Assembly (NCBI GenBank): GCA_964631605.1
Contig: CAZVYG010000066.1
Span: forward strand, 1 to 30,367
Direction: 5' to 3'
Origin: JARKQH01 sp964631605
GTDB taxonomy: Bacteria > Verrucomicrobiota > Verrucomicrobiia > Limisphaerales > UBA8199
DNA: 30,367 bases
Shown one piece after another: positions 23,260 through 30,367 of this stretch. Within the stretch, counting starts at the first letter, position 1. Every line of letters begins with the position of its first letter. Position numbers and translations under genes: made by a program. The notes under the pieces were generated by a model. That model did not search any database. It was not told the origin of the DNA and saw nothing but the letters and a program-made list of their open reading frames with translations.

Positions 23260-23895
23260 ATGACGGATCTTAAGAAACTCTACGAAGCAGTTGTCAGCGG
23301 CGACGCGAAGGCCGCACACGCCATCACCCAGCAGGCATTGGCCGAGGGGGTGGACCCTCTTGTGCTGGTCAACCAGCACATGATACCAGCCATGGACGAA
23401 GTGGGGCGCCGCTTCGAAGCCAGCGAATATTTCGTGCCGGAACTGCTCATTGCCGCCCGGGCCATGAAATCCGCGCTGGACCTGATCCGGCCGCTGCTGG
23501 TCGCCCGGGGCGACAAGCCGGTCGGGCGGGTGGCAATCGGCACCGTCAAAGGCGACCTGCACGACATCGGCAAGAATCTGGTCGCCTCGCTGCTCGAAGG
23601 CGGCGGTTTCGAAGTGATTGACCTTGGCGTCAACGTGCCGCCTGAGAAGTTCATCGAAACGGTTCGGGAAAAGCAGGCCAACATTGTCGCGATGTCCGCC
23701 CTGCTGACCACCACCATGCCGGCCATGAAGACCACCATTGACGCCTTGAAGCAGGCGGGGGTGCGGGCGCAGGTCAAGGTGTTGGTGGGCGGCGCGCCCA
23801 TCACCGAGAAATACGCCCAGGAAATCGGCGCCGATGGCTACAGCGAAAACGCAGTGGGGGCGGTGGCCCTGGCCAAGAAGGTGGTGGCGGCCTGA
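23260..23895 (+). CDS. Corrinoid (B12-binding) methyl-carrier protein
   Basis: A 211-residue MtaC/MtbC-type corrinoid protein that accepts a methyl group on cobalt and passes it on. Residues 1-85 form the helical cap domain (KKLYEAVVSGDAKAAHAI, then VNQHMIPAMDEVGRRFEASE and YFVPELLIAARAMK). Residues about 88-211 form the Rossmann-like B12 domain with the D-x-H-x-x-G motif in VKGDLHDIGKN (Asp99, His101, Gly104); His101 is the lower cobalt ligand. NIVAMSALLTTTMPAMK and VLVGGAPITEKYAQEIGADG complete the domain. It is the first of three consecutive genes, followed 8 bp later by the homocysteine methyltransferase. It is likely cytoplasmic. No activating (RACE/RamA-type) protein is visible in the window. 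Confidence 0.95.
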   Translation: MTDLKKLYEAVVSGDAKAAHAITQQALAEGVDPLVLVNQHMIPAMDEVGRRFEASEYFVPELLIAARAMKSALDLIRPLLVARGDKPVGRVAIGTVKGDLHDIGKNLVASLLEGGGFEVIDLGVNVPPEKFIETVREKQANIVAMSALLTTTMPAMKTTIDALKQAGVRAQVKVLVGGAPITEKYAQEIGADGYSENAVGAVALAKKVVAA

Positions 23896-23903
23896 GCCCG
23901 GCC

Positions 23904-24782
23904 ATGCATTCCCTCATCGCGCAACTTCTGGCCTCGGGCCCGGTCCTTACCGATGGCGCGTGGGGAACCCAACTCCAGGCCCGGGGCTTGGGCCTGGGCG
24001 AGTTTCCGGACGCGTGGAATCTCTCTCATCCCGACCGCGTGGCCGAGGTCGCGGCAGCCTACGTGGCCGCCGGCAGCCAGATTATCCTGACCAACACCTT
24101 CGGCGCAAACCGTCTCCGCTTGGGCGACCACGGGGCGGCCGACAAGGTTCGTGCATTGAACGAAGCCGGCGTGAAGATTTCGCGCCGGGCGGCCGAGGGA
24201 AGGGCCCGGGTGTTTGCCTCAATTGGACCCACGGGCAAAATGTTGCTCAGCGGCGACGTCTCGGAAGAGGACATGGCGGCGGCCTTCGCGGAACAGGCGC
24301 GGGCGTTGGCGGACGGCGGGGCGGAGGGGCTGGTGGTTGAGACCATGGCCGATCTGCAGGAAGCCATCCTTGCGGTGAAAGCCGCGGTTCAGACCAGGCT
24401 GCCGGTGGTGGCCTGCATGGTTTTTGACAGCGGCAAAGCCAGGGATCGCACTTTGATGGGCAACACGCCGGAGCAGGCTGCGGAGGCGCTTGCCGCCGCG
24501 GGGGCGGACGTAATCGGCGCCAACTGCGGCCAGGGCATTGCCGGATTCGAACCGATCTGCCGGCGCCTCAAGGCTGCGACGGACCGTCCGATCTGGATCA
24601 AAGCCAACGCCGGCCTGCCCAGAATGGTCGAAGGGCGTCCCCACTACGACACCACGCCGGAGCAGTTTGCCGGTTACATCCCGGCCCTGATCCGGGCCGG
24701 GGCGGGTTTTGTGGGCGGCTGCTGCGGGACCAGCCCCGCGTTTATCGCCGCGGTTCGGCGCGTGCTTGCCGCCGAGCACTGA
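23904..24782 (+). CDS. Homocysteine S-methyltransferase (stand-alone)
   Basis: A 292-residue barrel enzyme equivalent to the N-terminal module of cobalamin-dependent methionine synthase, and similar to MmuM/BHMT enzymes. The opening is LTDGAWGTQLQARGLGLGE. Zinc ligands are Cys208 in VIGANCGQG and the pair Cys273-Cys274 in GGCCGTSP. ILTNTFGANRLRLG and FASIGPTGKML are typical family segments, and KANAGLPR follows the first zinc cysteine. The folate-binding, cobalamin-binding and activation modules of MetH are absent, but the upstream gene supplies a separate corrinoid protein 8 bp away. It therefore probably methylates homocysteine to methionine with methyl-corrinoid as donor. A methyl donor used directly, such as S-methylmethionine or betaine, is the main alternative. 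Confidence 0.92.
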   Translation: MHSLIAQLLASGPVLTDGAWGTQLQARGLGLGEFPDAWNLSHPDRVAEVAAAYVAAGSQIILTNTFGANRLRLGDHGAADKVRALNEAGVKISRRAAEGRARVFASIGPTGKMLLSGDVSEEDMAAAFAEQARALADGGAEGLVVETMADLQEAILAVKAAVQTRLPVVACMVFDSGKARDRTLMGNTPEQAAEALAAAGADVIGANCGQGIAGFEPICRRLKAATDRPIWIKANAGLPRMVEGRPHYDTTPEQFAGYIPALIRAGAGFVGGCCGTSPAFIAAVRRVLAAEH

Positions 24783-24870
24783 TGGCCGGTCCGCAGGGCG
24801 ATTCCCAGGCAGGGGAGGCGGCTGAGAGGCCTTTGGGCCGCCGTTTCGAAGTGCTGGAAAGGCAGTCATC

Positions 24871-25884
24871 ATGAACAGTCGAGAACGAGTTTTAGCCCAT
24901 CTGGAAGGGCGGCCGGTGGACCGTCTTCCCCTCATGCCCATCACGATGATGTTTGCGTGCGCGCAGATCGGCGCGCGCTACCGGGACTACTGCTGCGATT
25001 ATCGCGTCTTGGCGGCGGGGCAAATCGAAACCGCCGAACGCTTCGGGTTCGATTATGTGAATACCATGTCCGACCCGGCGCGCGAGGCGGCCGACTGCGG
25101 CGCGCGCGTCGAGTATTTCGACAGCCAGCCCGTGGCCCTCGTCGAGGATGACGCCCTGTTGGCGGACAAGACGCGGCTGGCAAGGCTCAAAATCCCTGAC
25201 CCCCTGGGCGGCGGCCGCATGCACAACGGCATCCGGGCGGTGGCCCTGCTCAAGGAACGGGTCGGCCGGGAAAAAATCGTTGAAGGCTGGGTGGAAGGCC
25301 CCATTGCGGAGGGGGCCGACCTGCGCGGTATCAACACGCTGATGACGGATTTTTTCGACGACCCGGCCTTCGTGAAAGACCTCTTCGACTTTGTGGTCGA
25401 GCTGGAGCTGCGCTTTGCCCGCGAGCAGGTCCGGGCGGGGGCCGATGTGATCGGGGTGGGTGACGCGGCCGCATCGCTGGTCGGACCGCAGGTTTATTCC
25501 GAGTTTGTCTGGCCCGCGGAGAAGAGACTGGTGGCCGGCATCCAGGAGATGGGGGCGAAGGTTCGGTTGCATATCTGCGGCAACACGCGGCGCCTTCTGG
25601 CCGGCATGGGACGCCTCGGCTGCGAGATTGTGGACCTGGACTCTTTGGCGCCGCTGGCCGAGGCGCGCCGTGAGATGGGCCCGAACCAGGTGCTCTTGGG
25701 CAACCTCAACCCCGTCACCGTCCTTCGCAACGGCACGGTTGAGCAGGTCACCGAGGCGGTTGCCAGGTGCCATCAGGAGGCGGGCCCGCGCTTTATCGTC
25801 GGCGCCGGCTGCGAAGTTCCTCGCGACACGCCCGCCGAGAACCTGCGTGCCCTCTGCGCTTACGCCCACGAGCACCAGCCGTGA
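24871..25884 (+). CDS. UroD-like zinc methyltransferase
   Basis: A 337-residue protein of the uroporphyrinogen-decarboxylase-like fold. It is not a haem-pathway enzyme: it has the H-x-C...C zinc pattern of MtaA/CmuA-type methyltransferases, His234 and Cys236 in VRLHICGNTRR and Cys314 in VGAGCEVPRDTP. The N terminus MNSRERVLAHLEGRPVDRLP and the GVGDAAASLVGPQVYSEF segment are typical. In known systems these proteins either move methyl groups from methyl-corrinoid to a thiol (MtaA) or feed a methyl group to a corrinoid (CmuA). It lies 88 bp after the homocysteine methyltransferase, with GGAAAGG eight bases before the ATG at 24871. I infer that it loads the corrinoid protein from an unknown methylated substrate; the reverse role is possible. 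Confidence 0.88.
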   Translation: MNSRERVLAHLEGRPVDRLPLMPITMMFACAQIGARYRDYCCDYRVLAAGQIETAERFGFDYVNTMSDPAREAADCGARVEYFDSQPVALVEDDALLADKTRLARLKIPDPLGGGRMHNGIRAVALLKERVGREKIVEGWVEGPIAEGADLRGINTLMTDFFDDPAFVKDLFDFVVELELRFAREQVRAGADVIGVGDAAASLVGPQVYSEFVWPAEKRLVAGIQEMGAKVRLHICGNTRRLLAGMGRLGCEIVDLDSLAPLAEARREMGPNQVLLGNLNPVTVLRNGTVEQVTEAVARCHQEAGPRFIVGAGCEVPRDTPAENLRALCAYAHEHQP

Positions 25885-26009
25885 GGGCTTCGGCCCCGGC
25901 GTCCAGTTCCTGGGTGGCGCCCGTCAGGCATTCCCCGCGGTAATCTTTTCGGGCCAGGGGCGCCGCTCGGGGGTGGAACGGCCCCGTGAGGAAAGTGGGG
26001 CAGCAAGAA

Positions 26010-26040
26010 TTCCGTAGAGCTACGGAAAACAATTTCCGTA
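26010..26040. promoter_or_regulatory. Three-armed, mutually exclusive inverted repeats upstream of the giant surface-protein gene
   Basis: Arm A (TTCCGTAG, 26010-26017) and arm B (CTACGGAA, 26020-26027) are perfect inverted repeats separated by AG. Arm B extended (TACGGAAA, 26021-26028) is also a perfect inverted repeat of arm C (TTTCCGTA, 26033-26040), with an ACAA loop. Arm B can pair with A or C but not both. The element lies 79 bp before the ATG at 26119 and 126 bp after the UroD-like gene. There is no U-run directly after arm C. It could be a leader switch, a paired protein operator or a remnant of an interspersed palindromic repeat. Confidence 0.6.
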
Positions 26041-26118
26041 ATGAGTGGAGTGGAGGGATTTACCCGCGACAAGTAAGGTATTCGATGTTGGATTGTAGTG
26101 AGCCATTTTGATGCAGGA

Positions 26119-29100
26119 ATGAAAGCGAATCTCATGCAGCGACACATCGGGCGGGTCCTGGGCCTGGTGCTGGTATGCTTCACCGCTCCCGTTTACAGCC
26201 AGTTGTTCTCGGACAATTTCACTCGGGGAACCGATCCCGGTCCCTTGACCCCGTGGATTGCGCAATCGGGCACCTGGACCGTCACCGGCGGCGCCATGCA
26301 GGCGGGCACGAACTCGCTCATGAGCTACGGGAGCGCCTACATCACAAATTCCTACTACAATTATTCAGTCGAAGGGCGGCTCCGCATGCCCGTCGGGGCG
26401 TACGGCGGCGGGATCGCCGGGCGGCTGAATCCCGCAACCGGCGCGCGGTACGCCGCCTGGCTTTACCCGGAGAATTCGGGGGGCGGGTCGAATGTCGTCA
26501 AGCTGGTCAAGTTCCAGACCTGGACCAGCTTTGGTTACAACGGCGTGGGCTACGTCCCCATGCAGCAGGTTGGCGTTGGCACGGTCGGCACCAACTGGCA
26601 TACGCTCAAGCTGACATTCCAGGGAAACCTGATTCAGGTCGCTTATGATGGCGCCCAGGTGATCAGCACCAATGATATCGAAGCGACCACCTATTCCTCC
26701 GGCGCCGTCGGGCTGGATTTGTGGACCGACGCAACCGGCTACAAGCTTTTCTTTGACGATGTAGTGGTCACCAGCGGCGGCCCGCCCGTCGCCAACAACG
26801 ACAGTTACACTGTCAGCACCACCGGGACGCTGGTGGTGCCGGATCCCGGGGTGCTGGCGAATGACACAGGCGGCACCGGGCCGTTGCGGGCGGTGTTGGT
26901 CAGCGGTCCGACCCGGGGCACGCTCACGCTCAGCACCAACGGCGGTTTCACCTATACGCCTAACGCGGGTTATGTGGGCAATGACAGTTTCACTTACCGT
27001 GCCAATGACGGACAGACCAATTCACCCAGCGCGACGGTTTCCATTACGATCACCCCCAACCAGGCCCCGGTCGCCAATCCGGACAGCTATGCCGTGCTGG
27101 CCAACACTCCACTGACGGTGGCGGCGCCCGGCGTTTTGGGCAATGACACCGATCCCGAGGGCAAGCCTTTGCGGGCCATTCTGGTGACCGGCCCGTCTGC
27201 GGGCACGCTCAACCTCAGCACCAACGGCGGTTTTACCTATGCCCCGAATGCCAACTTCACCGGCACGGACAGTTTCACCTACCGCGCCAACGACGGGATC
27301 AGCAACTCGGCCCTGGCGACCGTCAGCATCAGCGTCGTGTTTGGCGGCACCTGGTGGCTGGAGAATTTCGCGCGCACGAACGAGCCGGGAACGCTTGACC
27401 CGTGGATTGCGCAGGCGGGCAATTGGACGATCAACAGCGGAGTTCTGTACGCCGGGACGAACGTCAATCAAAGCTACGGCCTGGCTTACGTGACGAACCA
27501 ATGGACCAACTTCGCGGCGCAGGCGCGGTTTCAGTTTCCCGCCGGTGCGTATGGCGGGGGGCTGGGGACTTGCGTCAATCCTGCGACCGGCGCGCGGTAT
27601 TCCGCCTGGATTTACCCGGAGGGTTCCTTCGGGGGGTCCAATGTCCTGAAGTTGGTAAAGTTTCAAGACTGGACCAGTTTTGGTTACAACGGTGTGCCTT
27701 CGAGCGTGATGCAGCAGGTGGGCATTCCACCGGTGGGCACCAATTGGCATACGGTCAAGACGGCGGTGATGGGCGGCCGCATCGCGGTCTATTACGACGG
27801 GCGGCTGGCTCTAACGGTTTCGGATGCTGAGGTGCAGCCGTACCCGAGCGGCGGCGTCAGTTTGGACATGTGGACCGCGACCGCGGGCTACCGGATGGCG
27901 GTGGATGACGTCATGATTGATCCGCTGGTGACTCACGATGAATACTCCGTGGATGAGGACACACCGCTGACACTGCCGGCTCCCGGGGTCTTGGCCAACG
28001 ATTCTGGTGTCTTCGGCACCAACTACTCGGTCTCACTGGTGACGGGCCCGACCAACGGAACCTTGATCCTGAACTCCAACGGCGGGTTTACTTATACCCC
28101 GGCTACCAATTATTACGGAGCGGACAGCTTCATTTACCAGGCGAGCGATGACCAGACCAACCTGGGCACCGCCCTGGTCAGCATCCAGGTCAATGCGGTT
28201 AACGATCCACCGCTACTACCCGCCCTGCCGAACCTGACCATGGACGAGCTTTCGACCCTCGTGGTTACTAATACCGCCACCGACCTGGATGTCCCGGCAC
28301 AGACGCTGACCTATGCCCTGATTTCTCCCCCGGCGGGAGCCAGCATCAACGCCCAGGGCGTGATCACTTGGACCCCGACCGAGGCGCAGGGACCGACCAA
28401 TGCAACGATGCGGACCCGGGTCACCGACAACGGCACCCCGCCCCGGAGCACCACCAATTCCTTTGTGGTTACCGTCAACGAAATCAACACTCCGCCAACC
28501 CTGCCGTCGCAGCCGGACCTCGTGATCCAGGAGTCCTCCACCCTGATCGTGACGAATAAGGCGGCCGATCCGGATCTGCCGCCCAACCCGCTGAGCTATG
28601 CCCTGCTGACGGGCCCCGCCGGCGCGACCGTCACCAACGGGATCATTTTCTGGAAACCGTCGGAGACGGACGGCGGAACCACCAACCTCTTCACTATGCT
28701 GGTCAATGACAATGGCGTGCCGGCTTATCAGGCGACCAACTCCTTCACCGTGGTCGTGCTGGATGATAACCAGGCGCCGACGCTGCCATTCCTGCCGGAC
28801 CGCACCATTGCGCCCTTGACCGAGTTGCGGATCACCAACACCGCCACCGACCTGGACATTCCGGCGGACACGATCTCTTATGCCCTGCTGATCGCGCCCA
28901 CGAATGCCGCCATTTCAACCGAGGGGGTCATTACCTGGACGCCGGCCGAGGAGCAGAACAACAGCACCAACCTCTTTGTGACGGTCGCCACCGACAGCGG
29001 CACCCCGCCACTGAGCGCCACCAACAGCTTCACGGTCTTTGTGAATCGAAATCCGGTGATTGTTCTGGAGGCGTTCGAGTTGGTGGCGGAGAGTTGCGTG

Positions 29101-30367
29101 CCGACCAACAACCGGGTGGACCCACAGGAAATGGTGACCGTCAGTTTCACTCTGAAGAACACAGGCACCGGCAACACCACGAACCTGATGGTCAGTCTGC
29201 TTGAAACCAACGGGGTGGTGTCACCCAGCGCCGCCCAAAGTTACGGGGTGTTGCTCGCCGGCGGGCCGGCCGTGACGCTGCCGTTCGTCTTTACCGCCTC
29301 GGGGCCCTGCGGAAGCAACATCGCGCCTGTTCTGGAATTCAAGGAGGGCGACACGATTCTCGGCACGGCTGCCGCCTTGTTCACGATGGGCGTGCTGGCC
29401 ACCCAGACCACCCAAAACTTTGACACCGTGACCGCTCCGGCTCTGCCGGACGGCTGGACAACCTTTGCCACCGGCGCCCAATCGCCGTGGGTAACGCAGA
29501 CAACGGTGCGCGATACGCCGCCCAACGCGGCCTACACGGCCAATGCCAGTTCCCTTGGCCTTAGCGCGTTGGTTTCTCCCCCGATCATGCTCTCATTTAC
29601 CGAGCCCAAACTGTCATTCCGCCACAGTTATAACATGGAGTCCTCTTCCTCGGGAACGGCTTATGACGCCGGCGTTCTCGAGATCGCCATCGGCACCAAT
29701 GCCTTTGTTGACATTTTATCGGCAGGCGGAACGTTCCTCAGCAACGGCTACAACAAGACGGTTTCCACTGCCTACGGCAGCGCTTTGGCCGGACGGCAGG
29801 CGTGGAGCAGCAGTAGTGGCGGGTTTGTCACGGTGCTCGTCAGCCTGCCCGAAAGCGCGGTTGGTCAAACCATTCAATTGCGCTGGTTGTGCGCCACCGA
29901 TACGGGAGGTGTCAGCGGCAGCGGCTGGCGGGTGGACTCGATCGGCATTTCCGGCCTGGCCTGCTGCGCGAACAGTCCGCCGATCCTGGCCGCGCTCGAA
30001 AACCAGACGATGGCCGAGCTGGGCACCCTGGTGGTGACTAACACCGCGCTCAGCTTGGGTAATCCCGCCAATCCTTTGCTCTACGAACTGGAAGCCGGCC
30101 CCGCCGGCGCGCAAATAGACACCAACGGCGTGATCACCTGGACGCCGAGCGAATCGCAAGGTCCGGGCACTTACACCCTTACTACCATTGCCCGAAATAG
30201 CGGGGCTCCGGCGATGACGGCCACCAACAGCTTCACCTTGGTGGTCGAGGAAGTGAACAGCGCGCCAGTGCTGCCGGTGCAGCCCGACCGGACGATTGCC
30301 GAGCTGGAGACGCTGGTGGTGACCAACAGCGCCAGTGACGCCGACCAGCCGGCCAACGGCTTGAGCT
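26119..30367 (+). CDS. Giant secreted mosaic surface protein (partial, N-terminal 1416 residues)
   Basis: The frame is open from ATG 26119 to the right edge. A signal peptide (MQRHIGRVLGLVLVCFTAPV, cleavage after YS) is present. Domains in order: concanavalin-like domain 1 (about 29-219); two cadherin-like/tandem-95 repeats (222-312, 317-406); a second copy of the concanavalin-like domain (411-601); a third cadherin-like repeat (606-692); three He_PIG-type Ig-like repeats (695-788, 791-882, 886-976); a CARDB-like beta domain (978-1090); a MAM/choice-of-anchor-like jelly roll (1100-1281, starting FDTVTAPALPDGW); and two more Ig-like repeats (1286-1378 and 1382 onward). Such architecture is typical of large adhesins or polymer-binding surface proteins, and the cadherin-like repeats often bind calcium. 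No catalytic motif is visible in this part. A second ATG at 26134 is possible. The C-terminal anchor is outside the window. Confidence 0.9.
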   Translation, partial: MKANLMQRHIGRVLGLVLVCFTAPVYSQLFSDNFTRGTDPGPLTPWIAQSGTWTVTGGAMQAGTNSLMSYGSAYITNSYYNYSVEGRLRMPVGAYGGGIAGRLNPATGARYAAWLYPENSGGGSNVVKLVKFQTWTSFGYNGVGYVPMQQVGVGTVGTNWHTLKLTFQGNLIQVAYDGAQVISTNDIEATTYSSGAVGLDLWTDATGYKLFFDDVVVTSGGPPVANNDSYTVSTTGTLVVPDPGVLANDTGGTGPLRAVLVSGPTRGTLTLSTNGGFTYTPNAGYVGNDSFTYRANDGQTNSPSATVSITITPNQAPVANPDSYAVLANTPLTVAAPGVLGNDTDPEGKPLRAILVTGPSAGTLNLSTNGGFTYAPNANFTGTDSFTYRANDGISNSALATVSISVVFGGTWWLENFARTNEPGTLDPWIAQAGNWTINSGVLYAGTNVNQSYGLAYVTNQWTNFAAQARFQFPAGAYGGGLGTCVNPATGARYSAWIYPEGSFGGSNVLKLVKFQDWTSFGYNGVPSSVMQQVGIPPVGTNWHTVKTAVMGGRIAVYYDGRLALTVSDAEVQPYPSGGVSLDMWTATAGYRMAVDDVMIDPLVTHDEYSVDEDTPLTLPAPGVLANDSGVFGTNYSVSLVTGPTNGTLILNSNGGFTYTPATNYYGADSFIYQASDDQTNLGTALVSIQVNAVNDPPLLPALPNLTMDELSTLVVTNTATDLDVPAQTLTYALISPPAGASINAQGVITWTPTEAQGPTNATMRTRVTDNGTPPRSTTNSFVVTVNEINTPPTLPSQPDLVIQESSTLIVTNKAADPDLPPNPLSYALLTGPAGATVTNGIIFWKPSETDGGTTNLFTMLVNDNGVPAYQATNSFTVVVLDDNQAPTLPFLPDRTIAPLTELRITNTATDLDIPADTISYALLIAPTNAAISTEGVITWTPAEEQNNSTNLFVTVATDSGTPPLSATNSFTVFVNRNPVIVLEAFELVAESCVPTNNRVDPQEMVTVSFTLKNTGTGNTTNLMVSLLETNGVVSPSAAQSYGVLLAGGPAVTLPFVFTASGPCGSNIAPVLEFKEGDTILGTAAALFTMGVLATQTTQNFDTVTAPALPDGWTTFATGAQSPWVTQTTVRDTPPNAAYTANASSLGLSALVSPPIMLSFTEPKLSFRHSYNMESSSSGTAYDAGVLEIAIGTNAFVDILSAGGTFLSNGYNKTVSTAYGSALAGRQAWSSSSGGFVTVLVSLPESAVGQTIQLRWLCATDTGGVSGSGWRVDSIGISGLACCANSPPILAALENQTMAELGTLVVTNTALSLGNPANPLLYELEAGPAGAQIDTNGVITWTPSESQGPGTYTLTTIARNSGAPAMTATNSFTLVVEEVNSAPVLPVQPDRTIAELETLVVTNSASDADQPANGLS
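26203..27921 (+). repeat. Duplicated concanavalin-like domain, separated by two cadherin-like repeats
   Basis: Copy 1 spans 26203-26775 and copy 2 spans 27349-27921 in the giant protein. They share FxRxxxPGxLxPWIAQ, AYGGG, NPATGARYxAWxYPE, KLVKFQxWTSFGYNG and MQQVGxxxVGTNWHT, and also long stretches of nucleotide identity. The fold is that of a LamG/DUF1080-like jelly roll, and a ligand is not evident. The pattern points to duplication within the gene rather than two independent acquisitions. Confidence 0.85.
26782..28194 (+). repeat. Three cadherin-like (tandem-95) repeats
   Basis: Copies are at 26782-27054, 27067-27336 and 27934-28194. Each has the pattern A-N-x-D-x-Y, then L-x-x-x-x-P-G-V-L-x-N-D, a G-T-L strand, NGGFTYTP (or YAP) and DSFTYRANDG or a close variant. 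This is the Big_9/VCBS-like repeat common in large bacterial adhesins. The second and third copies are separated by the second concanavalin-like domain. Confidence 0.85.
28201..30367 (+). repeat. He_PIG-type Ig-like repeats of the giant protein
   Basis: Five copies are visible at about 28201-28482, 28489-28764, 28774-29046, 29974-30252 and 30262 to the window edge (incomplete). Each starts P-x-L-P (AL in copy 4), has a conserved E/A-L-x-x-L-x-x-T-N first strand, then LSYALL or similar, G-V-I-T-W-x-P-x-E near the middle and ATNSFTV at the end. Copies 3 and 4 are separated by the CARDB-like and MAM-like domains. These are structural, adhesin-type modules. Confidence 0.8.

Noticed and set aside
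24871..25884. Annotation as uroporphyrinogen decarboxylase (hemE)
   Set aside because: The protein has the H-x-C...C zinc signature of methyltransferases (His234, Cys236, Cys314) and sits next to corrinoid and homocysteine methyltransferase genes.

Overview
The window is a GC-rich, densely coded bacterial chromosome segment. The gene families point to Verrucomicrobiota, probably a Pedosphaera/Limisphaera-like lineage. The indicators are a prepilin-type pseudopilin with a large globular tail, a PA14-type protein ending in a FYRL-type tail, a DUF1080 lipoprotein, GH29 and GH50-like glycosidases, a very large mosaic surface protein with cadherin-like repeats, and corrinoid methyltransferases. 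This assignment is inferred from remembered families; no search was run. I saw no rRNA, tRNA, CRISPR array, insertion sequence or prophage, and no gene-free stretch above about 300 bases (the largest is 295 bp, at 21682-21976).

Layout. 1-1672: the 3' end of an exported PA14-like protein with a strong terminator, a small unrecognised protein, and an opposing lipoprotein. 1808-4707: cydA-cydB, a short-Q-loop bd-type quinol oxidase, followed by a membrane-anchored rhodanese. 4754-7018 (minus): ilvD, dihydroxy-acid dehydratase, carrying an internal NTF2/SnoaL-like insert. 7166-9310: a secreted GH50-like glycosidase. 9333-10379 (minus): a RodZ-like HTH/membrane protein and a HIT hydrolase, divergent from mtnP (10560-11423). 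11604-16568: an exported double-GH29 alpha-L-fucosidase, overlapping by 4 nt an MnmC-like methyltransferase, then a tRNA-dihydrouridine synthase. 16612-17193 (minus): a GNAT acetyltransferase. 17372-19382: a DUF1080 lipoprotein, a small membrane-anchored protein and a pseudopilin. 19403-23191: a divergent glycoside locus with HAD hydrolase and GT4 glycosyltransferase on minus and a GT81/GpgS-like glycosyltransferase on plus. 23260-25884: a three-gene corrinoid methyl-transfer module (corrinoid protein, homocysteine methyltransferase, UroD-like zinc methyltransferase). 26119-30367: the first 1416 residues of a giant secreted mosaic protein, open at the window edge.

How the genes fit together. 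The two exported glycosidases and the DUF1080 protein suggest use of fucosylated or algal-type polysaccharides. The corrinoid module looks like a split, folate-independent counterpart of methionine synthase that moves a methyl group from an unidentified donor to homocysteine. The GpgS-like/GT4/HAD group may make a glucosylglycerate-type compatible solute or a related glycoside. The most unusual single object is the IlvD enzyme with a whole extra domain between its two halves. The corrinoid module, the tandem fucosidase and a set of mutually exclusive inverted repeats before the giant surface protein are the next most interesting.
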